NCBI GenBank assembly: GCA_965650335.1
Contig: CBFGOI010000001.1
Span: forward strand, 1-64,000
DNA from: Paradesertivirga sp965650335
GTDB lineage: Bacteria; Bacteroidota; Bacteroidia; Sphingobacteriales; Sphingobacteriaceae
DNA: 64,000 nucleotides
Reading direction: 5' to 3'
Shown here: positions 6,511 to 15,928 of the stretch, in pieces
Layout of the letters: the number at the start of each line of letters is the position of its first letter
How positions within the stretch are numbered: position 1 is the stretch's first letter
Translations under genes and position numbers: made by a program
The notes under the pieces: model-generated
The model's database searches: none
What the model was told of the DNA's origin: nothing
What the model saw: the letters and a program-made list of their open reading frames with translations, nothing else

Positions 6511-9321
6511 TTAATTTTTAGGTTTAATACCACCCCCCATTTTATTAAAATCCCAAAGAAGGGAGAGCATATAGTATCTTTTTATGGTGTTATAACTGTT
6601 TTGAGAGAATGTATTACCATAGGTATTTCGTTGGAAACCGACATTCTGATTTAATAAATCATTCCCCGAAAGAGATAATTTAAGATTATCATTTTTCAGG
6701 AACTTCTTACTAAAAGAAGAATTCCAAATGAGATAGTCTACATCTTCATTAAATGTTTCTGTTTTTTTGGTAAGTTTATAATTATAATTAGAGCTTATTT
6801 CCAGCTTTCCGGGAAGAAAAATCGTGAATGACCCATCTGATCTAAAAACCCCACCATTATTATTTATCCTACTTTGCAATGAAGATTTGTTGACATAATA
6901 GCTAGGACCAGCCCCAATCCAAAAGTTGAACTTTTTTGCTACATATTTACTGGCATTTAATCCTCCGGAATAGGAATTAGACTCCAGGGTATTCAAAACA
7001 TCGTTGATATAATTGAAACTCCTGTTACCAGAAACGTTTAAATCTAAGCCAACATTAAATCCAAGTTTTTTGATCTTTTTGCTATAATAAGTATAAATTG
7101 AGAAATTTGTTGAGGCTTTATCTGTAAGATTTAAGGATTGACTTGTACTCGCCCCGGTTGTAAGATTTGTATTTGTATTATCTACAATTTGATTTAAAAC
7201 AAAGGAATAATTCCCGCCGATGTATACATTCCTTTCACTTAATACCTTATACGAATTATAATTAATGTTGAAAGAGTTTCGGAATGACGCTTTTAAATCA
7301 GGATTACCTAAATAGATATTTAAAGGATCATTATTAACCCTCACAGGTTGCAGTTGATTAATACTTGGTTGATTGGTTGATCCATTATAGTTGACCCTAA
7401 AACTTTTAAACTGCGAGAAACGGTATTGATAGGATGCCTGTGGATTGATATTTATAAAATCTCTGTCGAATTGTTTATCATGGTATAAATCTATTTGCTC
7501 CAAATTAACAGCATCTATTTTTGTTCCGAAGTTTACAGTGGTCTTATCTTTCTTATAACTAAATATTGCTCCTCCCTGGTTAGACAGCTGGTTGTACTCG
7601 AAATTATTACTAAATTCTGTATCAAGTGTTTCATACTTTCCTAAAGAAGTTTTATTTAATGATTGTCTCTCGGAAGAACTTGTACTGCTGTTTAGTCCAT
7701 AATTAAATACTACAGAAAGATTTTTAGTGAGAGGTTCAGTATATGTAATGTTACTATTTAGTCGAAAACTCTTAGATCTGTTATTTTTAAGTTGGTCTAT
7801 GGTTGAATCACGATCAAAAATTCCCAAATTATTATAATAACTAATCTTTGAAAATAAAAAGCCTTGATCTTCACTATTATTAACATATTGGCTAAGGCTT
7901 ACAGAAAAGGTTCGACCTTTCTTCTTTAATTTCTTATTATAAAAAACGCTAGCAAAAAAAGACTTTTGTGCCCCATCATTATTATAATTCCTCAAACTAT
8001 TATTTTGCCGGATATTATTTTCCCTGGTATTTGAACCTTCGTTGTTATCGATAGAATTTGTATTCTTTAGTGTACCATCTACTACCACTTTTAGATTCGA
8101 AGTTGAGTCTATTTTTAACTGATAGGTAGCGTCAAATTTTTGTCTGAAAGTATAATTACTATAACGTTGCTCGCCGATGCTGTTGAAAATTGCTGCAGTG
8201 GAGTCGCTACCGTCGGAAGCCTTTTGAGGTAAATTTGTTTGCGACAGGTTATTTCTTACGCCATCAATTGTTAGATCCCCTATCTTATAATTAGTATTTA
8301 TCGACTCTTTATCCTTGTTCCATTTACCATCGTAATGCACACCGCCTGATCTGGCTGAAGGTATCCCTTGTCCGTTATATTGTAAATCATCCCTTCCCCC
8401 AGAGTACATCATATAGCCTTCATCGCTGAATTCCTGGGTTCTTTCTCCATATTTATTACTATCCTCCCAACCTAAACCTACTTTTGCAGTATTAGACACC
8501 GTGCTATAAGCAGAAATTTTTCGTTTTGCCTTAAAGGCATTAAACATCGCCTGGCCCTGGTAAAATCCATCACTGGCGCCTCCTGCATCAGTTTTTCCGA
8601 AATATCCATTTTTCTTATCTTCCTTTAATTTAAGGTTGATTGTTTTAGTTTTTATTCCATCATCAATGCCTGTAAAAGTCGCCTGGTCGCTCTTTTTATC
8701 ATAAAGTTGAACTTTATCAATCATATCACCACGCAAATTTTTGGTAACGAGCGTAGGATCATCGCCAAAGAACTCTTCCCCATCCACAAGTACTTTATTA
8801 ACAGTTTGACCCTGGGCTGTGATCTTTCCATCTTTATCGACTTGTATTCCGGGCAGTTGTCTTAATAAATCTTCAACCTTTGAGTTTGGCTCTATTTTAA
8901 AGCTTCCGGCATTATATTCGGTTGTATCCCCTTTGATTTTAATGGCGGCAACTTTCCCTTGAATAATTACATCGGCCAGTAATTTAGATTTCAGAAACAG
9001 ATTGATTTTTCCGAAATCTGCTTCTTTTTTTGCCGAATCTAAGCTGAAATTTTCTACATAATCCGCATACTTAGGATATGTTACCAGTAAGATAAATTTG
9101 CCTGGCTTCGGAATATTTAGTGAAAATGAGCCATCTGCACCTGCTCTTGTAAATTTAACAAGTGTAGAATCTTTCGCATTTAAGATGCTAATAGAAGTGT
9201 TTACGAGGTTAACGCCGGAGGCTGTATCGGTTACTATTCCTTTAACCGGGTAAGAAGTTTGTGCTAAAAGTGAGAACGAGAAAAAACAAGTCAAAACGAC
9301 TGTCCAAAGTAGATGTTTCAT
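6511..9321 (-). CDS. Outer-membrane beta-barrel protein (TonB-receptor-like, CarboxypepD_reg-like N-terminus)
   Basis: A 936-residue outer-membrane protein. A signal peptide (about residues 1-20, ending LLAQ) is followed by a carboxypeptidase-regulatory-like beta-sandwich (VKGIVTDTASGVNLVNTSI, about 25-110), a plug-like domain (VEDLLRQLPGIQVDKDGKITAQGQ, about 150-230) and a long beta-rich barrel. The C-terminal region resembles the outer_membrane_beta-barrel family of Bacteroidota rather than classical SusC, and there is no SusD next to it. It heads a two-gene operon with the GLPGLI gene. The substrate is unknown. A short inverted repeat lies about 50 bp upstream. Confidence 0.88.
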   Translation of the reverse strand: MKHLLWTVVLTCFFSFSLLAQTSYPVKGIVTDTASGVNLVNTSISILNAKDSTLVKFTRAGADGSFSLNIPKPGKFILLVTYPKYADYVENFSLDSAKKEADFGKINLFLKSKLLADVIIQGKVAAIKIKGDTTEYNAGSFKIEPNSKVEDLLRQLPGIQVDKDGKITAQGQTVNKVLVDGEEFFGDDPTLVTKNLRGDMIDKVQLYDKKSDQATFTGIDDGIKTKTINLKLKEDKKNGYFGKTDAGGASDGFYQGQAMFNAFKAKRKISAYSTVSNTAKVGLGWEDSNKYGERTQEFSDEGYMMYSGGRDDLQYNGQGIPSARSGGVHYDGKWNKDKESINTNYKIGDLTIDGVRNNLSQTNLPQKASDGSDSTAAIFNSIGEQRYSNYTFRQKFDATYQLKIDSTSNLKVVVDGTLKNTNSIDNNEGSNTRENNIRQNNSLRNYNNDGAQKSFFASVFYNKKLKKKGRTFSVSLSQYVNNSEDQGFLFSKISYYNNLGIFDRDSTIDQLKNNRSKSFRLNSNITYTEPLTKNLSVVFNYGLNSSTSSSERQSLNKTSLGKYETLDTEFSNNFEYNQLSNQGGAIFSYKKDKTTVNFGTKIDAVNLEQIDLYHDKQFDRDFININPQASYQYRFSQFKSFRVNYNGSTNQPSINQLQPVRVNNDPLNIYLGNPDLKASFRNSFNINYNSYKVLSERNVYIGGNYSFVLNQIVDNTNTNLTTGASTSQSLNLTDKASTNFSIYTYYSKKIKKLGFNVGLDLNVSGNRSFNYINDVLNTLESNSYSGGLNASKYVAKKFNFWIGAGPSYYVNKSSLQSRINNNGGVFRSDGSFTIFLPGKLEISSNYNYKLTKKTETFNEDVDYLIWNSSFSKKFLKNDNLKLSLSGNDLLNQNVGFQRNTYGNTFSQNSYNTIKRYYMLSLLWDFNKMGGGIKPKN

Positions 9322-9368
9322 GATGTGGTGTAAGGTGGTCCGAAAGTATAACTAATTCTTTAGTAATC

Positions 9369-9389
9369 AAAATAGATCCATTCTATTTT
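9369..9389. promoter_or_regulatory. Inverted repeat upstream of the beta-barrel gene
   Basis: AAAATAGA and TCTATTTT, 8-bp perfect arms with a 5-bp spacer, lie 48-68 bp upstream of the start at 9321. Position and symmetry suit an operator, but the AT-rich context makes chance occurrence possible. Confidence 0.4.
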
Positions 9390-9546
9390 AGATTAATTAA
9401 CATTAATTAACAATTAACTCCCCTTGATCTCAGCAAAAAACCCCTATTAGAAAGAAAGCAAAAATGAAAATACGACAGCTGGATTAACCTCAGATTAAAC
9501 CCTTGGCAAGTCTGAATCGAGTAATATTGATTTCAGTTTTTATTTT

Positions 9547-9978
9547 TTAACCAATCAAATAAGCAAGTCCGTGAGTAACCGGATCGCATAGGTCTTTTAC
9601 TTTTTTCTCCTGAAATAACTTTTCTATAAGCTCTCTTGCAATCTTATAATCATCATGAATAGGGCATGGACGTAACTCAGAACATTTACTTAAACCCAAG
9701 CCACATTCTTTAAAAATTTGCTTTCCCTCGATTGCCTCTACAATATTAATAATAGGCTGCTCTATTTGTTCATTAGTAATATAAAACCCTCCGGAAGGAC
9801 CCTTTACACTATTAATCAAGCCTTGTCGCGCCAGGGCCTGCAAGATCTTACCGACAGTATGTTCGCTTGCATTAATATGTGTCGCAGTCTCTTTGAGTCC
9901 GGCTTTTCCGCTATCCGTATGTTTTGATGCAAGATAAATAACGGCTTTGATGGCTGTTTTACAGGTGTAGCTTAACAT
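9547..9978 (-). CDS. Rrf2-family regulator with three-cysteine cluster motif (NsrR/IscR-like)
   Basis: A 143-residue winged-helix regulator. The start is set at the ATG at 9978 (MLSYTCKTAIKAVIYLASKH), where all Rrf2 proteins begin; the upstream 18 codons overlap the previous gene. The recognition region HTVGKILQALARQGLINSVKGPSGGF is typical. Three cysteines (Cys92, Cys99, Cys105) occupy the place of the Fe-S ligands of NsrR and IscR, with C-x6-C-x5-C spacing. It is the last gene of a four-gene operon, 2 bp after the DUF59 gene. By family and neighbours it probably senses nitric oxide, oxygen or Fe-S status and controls its own operon; the signal itself is inferred. Confidence 0.88.
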   Translation of the reverse strand: MLSYTCKTAIKAVIYLASKHTDSGKAGLKETATHINASEHTVGKILQALARQGLINSVKGPSGGFYITNEQIEQPIINIVEAIEGKQIFKECGLGLSKCSELRPCPIHDDYKIARELIEKLFQEKKVKDLCDPVTHGLAYLIG

Positions 9979-9980
9979 AA

Positions 9981-10304
9981 TCAGCGGTTTAAAAACTCTT
10001 GTCCTTCCGGAGATATAAAATCTGAGGACCACGATGGATCGAAAGTAAGTGTTACGCTTATTTGAAAGTCGGGGAATGCTGCGCTAAGCGCCTGTACAAC
10101 ATCCTGTTTAATACTTTCGCCCATGGGGCAAAACTGTGATGTTAAGGTCATGATATTTTCTATTGTCTTCTTTTTCTCATCGAAATTGATCCCATAGATC
10201 AATCCAAGATCAACCACGTTCAATCCAATTTCAGGATCATAAACTTCGTATAAAGCTTCTCGTGCAAGTGCACATCTATCTGTATCGTTCGTTATTATTT
10301 CCAT
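9981..10304 (-). CDS. DUF59/MIP18-family metal-sulfur cluster assembly factor
   Basis: A 107-residue DUF59 protein (PaaD/SufT/MIP18 family). The signatures are ALYEVYDPEIGLNVVDLGLIYGI and the MTLTSQFCPMGESI segment, whose cysteine is the conserved family cysteine. Relatives help Fe-S cluster assembly or delivery. Its ATG overlaps the stop of the upstream NnrS/CcoN-like gene (TAATG), and the Rrf2 gene follows after 2 bp. The setting suggests cluster maintenance under nitrosative or low-oxygen stress, perhaps for the adjacent Rrf2 protein. Confidence 0.9.
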   Translation of the reverse strand: MEIITNDTDRCALAREALYEVYDPEIGLNVVDLGLIYGINFDEKKKTIENIMTLTSQFCPMGESIKQDVVQALSAAFPDFQISVTLTFDPSWSSDFISPEGQEFLNR

Positions 10305-11584
10305 TAGTTATCTGCTTGATGAAAAAGGGTTTTAGCCACGTTTGCCACATAGAAAACCGATGAAGCAAGTAAGCAGGCGGCCCCGCCTTTCAATAAAATG
10401 TCATTCAATAAAATAATTCCCGGAAGGAAAAGAAGAAAACCCAAAAGGTAAAACCAGGCCATTGCCTGAAACAATTTTCCGCTAAACAGTTCTTTCGGTG
10501 CCGGCGTTTTTCCGACGGCCCGTTTGTGATAAACTTTGTTCCAAACAATAAATGGCAGGGTTTTAAAAGTCATACCTAAAATAATCGCTGTAATCCAGCC
10601 AAAGAAAATGCAAAAGCCGTAAAGCAAAACTATGTTAGGAGCCTGCGCCTCTGTTGAGATGAAATATATAACCGCGATTAAACTAAACAAGGGCAGAAAC
10701 AACAAGGCAACAGACAATAATGACACTTTCATTTGATCATCAATCTGCTTCCTTATTCGGATGCGGTATGCCCGATAGCAGTAAATGCCAAAAAGAATTA
10801 AAGCAACTAATACCAACACAAAAGGCGAATAGTAATACCTGTATTCTTTGACTGTTTTTAAATAAACGAAACCAATCAAAGCAATGTTAATCAAAGCGAA
10901 TATCCACCACAAGGTCTTTTCATTTGTGTATTTGGAAATTAAGAACATCGGAATAAGTCTGGAACCCACGCCGATTACCAATAACAAAAACCAACCGGCT
11001 AATCCCATATGGGCATGAAGCGATAAATATTCTAAAGAATTTTCAGGTAACCATGAACGGGTAAAGTTGAACACCAGCATCAAACCGAAGAACACCGTAG
11101 CGAACAACCAAAGTGAAGCCGCTGCTATAAACCAGGCATAAATAGTATATTTCTTACTCTCGTAAATGCTATTGATCACATTTAAGAAATAGCATACCAC
11201 TGCCGAATTGATTAAAATTGCGCCCGTTTGCAATACCCAGCCCAGATGGAATGTATAAAAACCTACAACCAAAAAAGGAATACCCAGGCCGGCAAAAATG
11301 AATGATAAATAGGCAAGCAGTTCGCTGTCGAGTTTTCCTTCAATAATTACCGGAAGTAATTGATGGCTTGCACCAAGGATGATCATTGTGCCCCAGCCCA
11401 AAGCCATAAGATGCGTAATGGCTAAAGTTTGTGGTTGAAAATAGTGCTGATGAACCACCTTGGTATTAATCATTAATAAAACACATGCCAATAAAAAAGA
11501 AAGAGCTCCGTAAATATAAAAGGGCAGCACTATTTTATAGGAGGTGGTTTTCTGGAAGTCTGTTTGTATTGCAGCCGGAATCAT
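10304..11584 (-). CDS. NnrS/heme-copper oxidase subunit I-like membrane protein
   Basis: A 426-residue polytopic membrane protein with about twelve hydrophobic helices. Histidines in the helix motifs AITHLMALGWG, ILGASHQLLPV and LSLHAHMGLAGWF resemble heme or metal ligand positions in CcoN/NorB-type subunits and in NnrS. It is too short for a full catalytic oxidase subunit I, and no oxidase partners are present. It starts 1 bp after the DUF2249 gene and overlaps the DUF59 gene by one base. NnrS-like proteins are linked to nitric oxide defence. The assignment to NnrS rather than to a CcoN-like orphan family is uncertain. Confidence 0.7.
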   Translation of the reverse strand: MIPAAIQTDFQKTTSYKIVLPFYIYGALSFLLACVLLMINTKVVHQHYFQPQTLAITHLMALGWGTMIILGASHQLLPVIIEGKLDSELLAYLSFIFAGLGIPFLVVGFYTFHLGWVLQTGAILINSAVVCYFLNVINSIYESKKYTIYAWFIAAASLWLFATVFFGLMLVFNFTRSWLPENSLEYLSLHAHMGLAGWFLLLVIGVGSRLIPMFLISKYTNEKTLWWIFALINIALIGFVYLKTVKEYRYYYSPFVLVLVALILFGIYCYRAYRIRIRKQIDDQMKVSLLSVALLFLPLFSLIAVIYFISTEAQAPNIVLLYGFCIFFGWITAIILGMTFKTLPFIVWNKVYHKRAVGKTPAPKELFSGKLFQAMAWFYLLGFLLFLPGIILLNDILLKGGAACLLASSVFYVANVAKTLFHQADN

Positions 11585-11585
11585 T

Positions 11586-12392
11586 TTAAATCTTGAAAAT
11601 CAATAAAAATACTTCGCTATCGCCTATCTCCTTTATCCGGTACTCGAATCCTCGTTCTTTTAGCTCGGTAAGTAGAAACACAGGAATGCGTTTATGATGT
11701 ACATACAAAGCTTTTCCTGAGGGTAATTGCTCCAAGGCTTCAAGAATGGTCATCATAGGAGCAGGCATTTCTAAATGGCGGACATCCACTTTTTTTAGAT
11801 TATTTTCATATTGCTTTAAAAGTTGATCCCAATCTCCTGATTCATCAGCTGCCTCAACCTGGACTTCTTGTCCCGACGTAACTTTATAAAAATACGTTTC
11901 GATAAAGTCTTCCTCCACTATATCAACATAGGTCTTAAATCCTTGCTTTTCGAGTAAATTTATAAGTGGACTTGGTTCAAAGGTATTGGTGATTTTTAAT
12001 ACCTGCCCCTGCTGCATCTCTTTAACTGTTTGCTGAATGAGTCTCAACGGGTCATTTCCTCCCGCCAGCATCGACCGAACGTCTAAAGAAATAATCTGGG
12101 CACTGGCAACTTCTTGTAAAAACTTAGGAAGGTGTTTTCGTTCCGAAACTTCTTCAGCCTGTACGGATGTATCTATTTCGAAGCCATAAGGTTTTAGCTT
12201 TTCATAAAAATCTTCGGGTTTGCAGCCCCCAATTTTCGATGCCATAGAAATAGTGGTTCTACCCGCCATCAGGCCACGCAAAATTGGATTTCGGAGCTTC
12301 TTAAAATCCGGACTAAGTGTTACAATTGCTTCTAAAGCATCTGGATGATGTTTTATTAATGCTGCAATTTTTGTTTGTGAGTTAATCAGCAT
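11586..12392 (-). CDS. DUF1858/ScdA_N-like plus two DUF2249 domains protein
   Basis: A 268-residue soluble protein. Residues about 1-75 form a DUF1858/ScdA-N-like helical domain (TKIAALIKHHPDALEAIVTL). Two DUF2249 repeats of SirA/TusA-like fold follow: about 98-165 (ISLDVRSMLAGGNDPLRLI) and about 200-268 (VDVRHLEMPAPMMTILEAL). DUF2249 proteins recur in gene sets for nitrogen-oxide metabolism and stress. It is the first gene of the operon that ends with the Rrf2 regulator. The promoter holds a TATCTTTG -7 box 20 bp upstream and a long inverted repeat. The biochemical function is unknown. Confidence 0.82.
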   Translation of the reverse strand: MLINSQTKIAALIKHHPDALEAIVTLSPDFKKLRNPILRGLMAGRTTISMASKIGGCKPEDFYEKLKPYGFEIDTSVQAEEVSERKHLPKFLQEVASAQIISLDVRSMLAGGNDPLRLIQQTVKEMQQGQVLKITNTFEPSPLINLLEKQGFKTYVDIVEEDFIETYFYKVTSGQEVQVEAADESGDWDQLLKQYENNLKKVDVRHLEMPAPMMTILEALEQLPSGKALYVHHKRIPVFLLTELKERGFEYRIKEIGDSEVFLLIFKI

Positions 12393-12411
12393 TCTGTTTG
12401 ATCTTATAAAT

Positions 12412-12419
12412 CAAAGATA
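12412..12419 (-). promoter_or_regulatory. -7 box of the DUF2249-NnrS-like-DUF59-Rrf2 operon
   Basis: The minus strand reads TATCTTTG, a full TAnnTTTG match, 20 bp upstream of the ATG at 12392. No TTTG lies at the -33 spacing; that position falls inside the inverted repeat at 12423-12452, which is what one expects of a regulated promoter. Confidence 0.65.
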
Positions 12420-12421
12420 GA

Positions 12422-12453
12422 AATAATAAAAGTATTTATATACTTTTATTATG
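12422..12453. promoter_or_regulatory. Operator-like inverted repeat of the Rrf2 operon
   Basis: Arms ATAATAAAAGTAT and ATACTTTTATTAT are exact 13-bp complements around a 4-bp spacer (12423-12435 and 12440-12452). The centre lies about 30 bp upstream of the start site predicted from the -7 box. Binding by the operon's own Rrf2 protein would block the -33 region; activation by a Crp/Fnr-type protein is the alternative. Confidence 0.65.
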
Positions 12454-12618
12454 AGAGAAATTTAAAACGATCAGTTTTGAAGTTGATTTTGCTTGCTTTT
12501 TCATCAAGTGGCTATGCGCTTTTCATCATTAGCAAATCTGTCACTATTAGTTTATGAAATTTATTGTTATTTGTAATCATAATATAAAACGATATACTTA
12601 CATAAACCTAATCCTATC

Positions 12619-14487
12619 ATGATTCGTACATTCACTATCACCCTCTTTTTTTCTATTGCATCATTTTTGGCTATAGCCGAGGAATGGGACGTCCCTGCTG
12701 AATCAAAGATTCAGCGAGTGATTGTATTTCTTCATGGTGCCCAAATAGAGCGAATCGGGCAGGTTGCCATACCTGCCGGAACTTCAGTCATTCTTTTCAA
12801 AGGTTTGTCGCCCGAGATAGAAGAGCAGAGTATCCAGGTGAAAGGCTCTGGCAGTTTTACCATTCTTTCTGTAAACAAACAGGCTAATTTTCTGCATGAA
12901 CAACAGGTGAATGAGGCTGTCCAAAAGATGCAGGATCGGATCATTGATTTAAAAGATGAGCGGGAAATTCAGCTGAACTCTATTGCGATTTTAAAAAAGG
13001 AGGAGGAGATGCTTGCCAGTAATCAAAGTATTGGAAATGGCGGGGCAGGTTTGGATCTTAACAAATTAAAACAGGCTCTGGATTTTCAAAAGGCAAGGCT
13101 CACCGAGAATAAAGTGAAACAACTGCGCATTCAGAAGGAAATAAAAAAGCTAGACGAGCAGATAACAAAACTTGAAAATCAGGTAAGGGAAGAAACAGGA
13201 AGAGCTAAAAATAACACCGGTGACATTGCCGTAAGAGTATTATCAAAATCGGCCGTTAACGGGGTTTTTACCATAAGTTATTTAGTAAAGAATGCATCCT
13301 GGTATCCCACCTATGATCTTAGAGCGACTGATGTAAATAAGCCGATTGATCTGATCTATCGTGCTAACATCTCTCAACAAAGTGGCGAGGAATGGAAAAA
13401 TGTAAAGTTAGTTTTATCATCCGGCGACCCATCGCGTGGAGGGAGCAAACCTTCACTTCGACCATACCAGATTGGGTATAATATTTCTAATTACTCCCCT
13501 GTCGCAAATATTACCAATGTATGGGGAAGGATAACCGACTCGCAGGATGGTAGTCCGATTATTGGGGCTAGCATACGCGTAAAGGGAAGTTCTATAGCCT
13601 CTGTTTCAAACGCAACAGGATATTATGCAATCCAGATACCTTCATCTAACTCCGTTTTACAATATTCATATATAGGTTATGAGGCGCTTGAACAGCCTGT
13701 ACGGTCGGCTGAAACAAATGCACGCATGAAGGCCGACACACAAAAACTTGAAGAAGTAGTGGTGGTTGGATATGGAGCTCAGCAGGCTTTAGAGGGCAAG
13801 ACTCCAGGAATACAGATCCGGGGAACTTCATCATTAAAAAAAACATCCCTCCCGCTCGAAGTACAATTTCAGGAAAAACAAACCAACATACAGTTTGAGG
13901 TTGCACAACCTTACAGTATTGCCAGTGACGGGAAACAACTGACAGTTGAGATAGCAGAACACCAGCTCAATGCTGATTACCGCTATTATGCAGTTCCGAA
14001 ATTACGAGAAGAAGCGTACCTCACGGCTTCTGTAACCGGAATAAATGAATTGAATTTATTAAGTGGTGAAGCTAATGTGTTCTTTGATGGTGCCTATCTG
14101 GGCAAAACATTAATCAATATTGAAAACACGAATGATACATTAGCAGTTTCGCTTGGAGCGGACAAAAATGTGTTAGTTAAGCGGATACAGCAGAAGGAGC
14201 AAAATGAAAAGTCTTTTATGGGCGCTAATCAACGTGCCACCAGAGCCTTTAATTTAGAGATTTTAAGCCGGAAATCTCAGCCTCTCAACTTGACTCTGGA
14301 AGATCAGATACCAGTTTCAAACACCAGCGAAGTAATAGTTGAGAGTCAGGAACTGTCGGGAGCCAAACTCGATGAAGCCACCGGAATATTAAAGTGGGAT
14401 TTGAAACTACAAGCCCAGGAAAAAAGGTTGCTGAAGTTAAAGTATCAGGTTAAATATCCTAAAAACAGGCCCTTGAATTTAGAATAA
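12619..14487 (+). CDS. MuiA-type DUF4139 protein with an internal SusC-like insert
   Basis: A 622-residue secreted protein. A signal peptide (about 1-20) is followed by a DUF4140-type N-terminal domain (IQRVIVFLHGAQIERIGQV), a coiled coil (about 90-195) and a DUF4139 domain that starts near residue 205 (NASWYPTYDLRATD). The DUF4139 part is interrupted at about residues 300-405 by a carboxypeptidase-regulatory-like repeat (GRITDSQDGSPIIGASIRV), then LEEVVVVGYG, then GKTPGIQIRGTSSL. These are the signature segments from the N-terminus and plug of SusC receptors. After the insert DUF4139 resumes to the end (LKWDLKLQAQEKRLLKLKYQVKYP). The function is unknown. The insert may mediate contact with outer-membrane partners. 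Confidence 0.83.
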   Translation: MIRTFTITLFFSIASFLAIAEEWDVPAESKIQRVIVFLHGAQIERIGQVAIPAGTSVILFKGLSPEIEEQSIQVKGSGSFTILSVNKQANFLHEQQVNEAVQKMQDRIIDLKDEREIQLNSIAILKKEEEMLASNQSIGNGGAGLDLNKLKQALDFQKARLTENKVKQLRIQKEIKKLDEQITKLENQVREETGRAKNNTGDIAVRVLSKSAVNGVFTISYLVKNASWYPTYDLRATDVNKPIDLIYRANISQQSGEEWKNVKLVLSSGDPSRGGSKPSLRPYQIGYNISNYSPVANITNVWGRITDSQDGSPIIGASIRVKGSSIASVSNATGYYAIQIPSSNSVLQYSYIGYEALEQPVRSAETNARMKADTQKLEEVVVVGYGAQQALEGKTPGIQIRGTSSLKKTSLPLEVQFQEKQTNIQFEVAQPYSIASDGKQLTVEIAEHQLNADYRYYAVPKLREEAYLTASVTGINELNLLSGEANVFFDGAYLGKTLINIENTNDTLAVSLGADKNVLVKRIQQKEQNEKSFMGANQRATRAFNLEILSRKSQPLNLTLEDQIPVSNTSEVIVESQELSGAKLDEATGILKWDLKLQAQEKRLLKLKYQVKYPKNRPLNLE

Positions 14488-14560
14488 TGCTCATAAGGTA
14501 TTGTGGGTTGAAGATGTACAGCGTTGGAAATGATTGTCTGCGTCAAGATATTAATTTACA

Positions 14561-15667
14561 TTAAAGGACATTCATCAAGTAAGAGCTTAATCCGGCAAGC
14601 TTTTTTTGGCATACTCCTTTTTCTTGTATCAAAACCTTGAATTTTCGGCCCATATCCATCAATAGCGTATGGCTTATGATGGACGCTCTTTTTGCAGCCG
14701 TCACAATGTCTTTTTCGGAAGACATTGCCTGGTTAAGATATTCATTAAAGCCCAGAGACAAAAGAAAGTGGCACTGATCTGTAAAGCCGCAATCACTCAG
14801 GCCACCTTTTGAACCCCAATGGCTTAATGCGGAAAAATTCACATGTGATGTAATATCCTGTCTTCCGACATTCTCGTACACAAAACTATTAACTGTATGC
14901 TTGTGATAACACATCAGGGTCCCCTCCTTTCTGGATTCTTTATACAGCTCTGAAGCTGGATAACCGTAATCAATAGTTATAACATAACCTCTGTTTAAGG
15001 CTCTGGCGGTCTCCTGGATCCAGTTGGTCGCCTGTAAATTTATTTCAGTACGAAACCCTGCCGGAAGTTCAATTCCAAGCTCTGATACATAATCTTTTAG
15101 CTCTTGTTTTGCAGGCTTCAGTATTTCTATAAAGCCATTTTGATAATCTACAAATACTTCCATAAGTTCTTTCTGCATAAGCACCTGATGGACAGAAAAG
15201 TTATCGACAAGTTCATTTGATAGAATACACCCGTTAAAGCCCGACAATTCGTTTATGGAATTATACCACGATACCTTTTGCTGCAAACGGTTTTTTTCAA
15301 CTGCTTGCATTGCCGGACTTTTTTCAATGATGCAGTATCGGATCTGATCGTACATCTCTTTATTGTTTTGCAGAGCGGTGAGGATATCCTGACAAAGAAT
15401 GCCTGTTCCTGCTCCATATTCAACGATAGTAAATGGAGCGTCTTCGTCCAACATATGCCACATCTCTTCCAATTGCCGACCGATCAGTGCTCCAAAAACA
15501 GGACTCAGGCAGGCACTGGTGTAAAAATCGCCTTCTTTTCCTATCCGGTTTTGGTTTGAAGTATAGTATCCTAAATCAGGGTAGTAAAGGCACATTTCCA
15601 TAAACTGCTGAAAGGAAATGGGGCCCTCGTTCTTAATTTTGTGTATGATTATTTCCGCCAGTTCCAT
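14561..15667 (-). CDS. MidA/NDUFAF7-family SAM-dependent methyltransferase
   Basis: A class I SAM-dependent methyltransferase of the DUF185 family; the mitochondrial member NDUFAF7 methylates an arginine of a complex I subunit. The motifs seen are GPISFQQFMEMCLYYPDLGYY, the SAM-binding VEYGAGTGILCQDIL, ILSNELVDNFSVHQV and VITIDYGYPASE. The ATG at 15667 (MELAEIIIHKI) is preferred because family members begin just before the GPISF segment; an ATG seven codons upstream is possible. It is convergent with the MuiA-like gene. The bacterial substrate is not known, and no complex I genes are nearby. Confidence 0.87.
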   Translation of the reverse strand: MELAEIIIHKIKNEGPISFQQFMEMCLYYPDLGYYTSNQNRIGKEGDFYTSACLSPVFGALIGRQLEEMWHMLDEDAPFTIVEYGAGTGILCQDILTALQNNKEMYDQIRYCIIEKSPAMQAVEKNRLQQKVSWYNSINELSGFNGCILSNELVDNFSVHQVLMQKELMEVFVDYQNGFIEILKPAKQELKDYVSELGIELPAGFRTEINLQATNWIQETARALNRGYVITIDYGYPASELYKESRKEGTLMCYHKHTVNSFVYENVGRQDITSHVNFSALSHWGSKGGLSDCGFTDQCHFLLSLGFNEYLNQAMSSEKDIVTAAKRASIISHTLLMDMGRKFKVLIQEKGVCQKKLAGLSSYLMNVL

Positions 15668-15928
15668 GCAACTGATATTAAAGCCCATGAGTTATTGTTG
15701 ACACCAGTATGGGTACTAATTCTGCACAAAAAAAGTGCCTGCTAAACTATAAAAAGAAGAAATGCAAATGGGATATGCTTCAGCTAGAAACTAAAAGTGA
15801 CTATATTACGGTGTGTCTAATCAAAAAATGAAAGTCCGGTAAAGTATAAGGAAAAAAGCATTAGATCGTTAAATACGCATGAAGGAGCTTTAAAATAACT
15901 CATAACAGAGGTGTTTACAATTAAACAA

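Noticed and set aside
9981..10032. Longer Rrf2 start at 10032
   Set aside because: It would overlap the DUF59 gene and add residues that no Rrf2 family member has before the MLSYT-type start.
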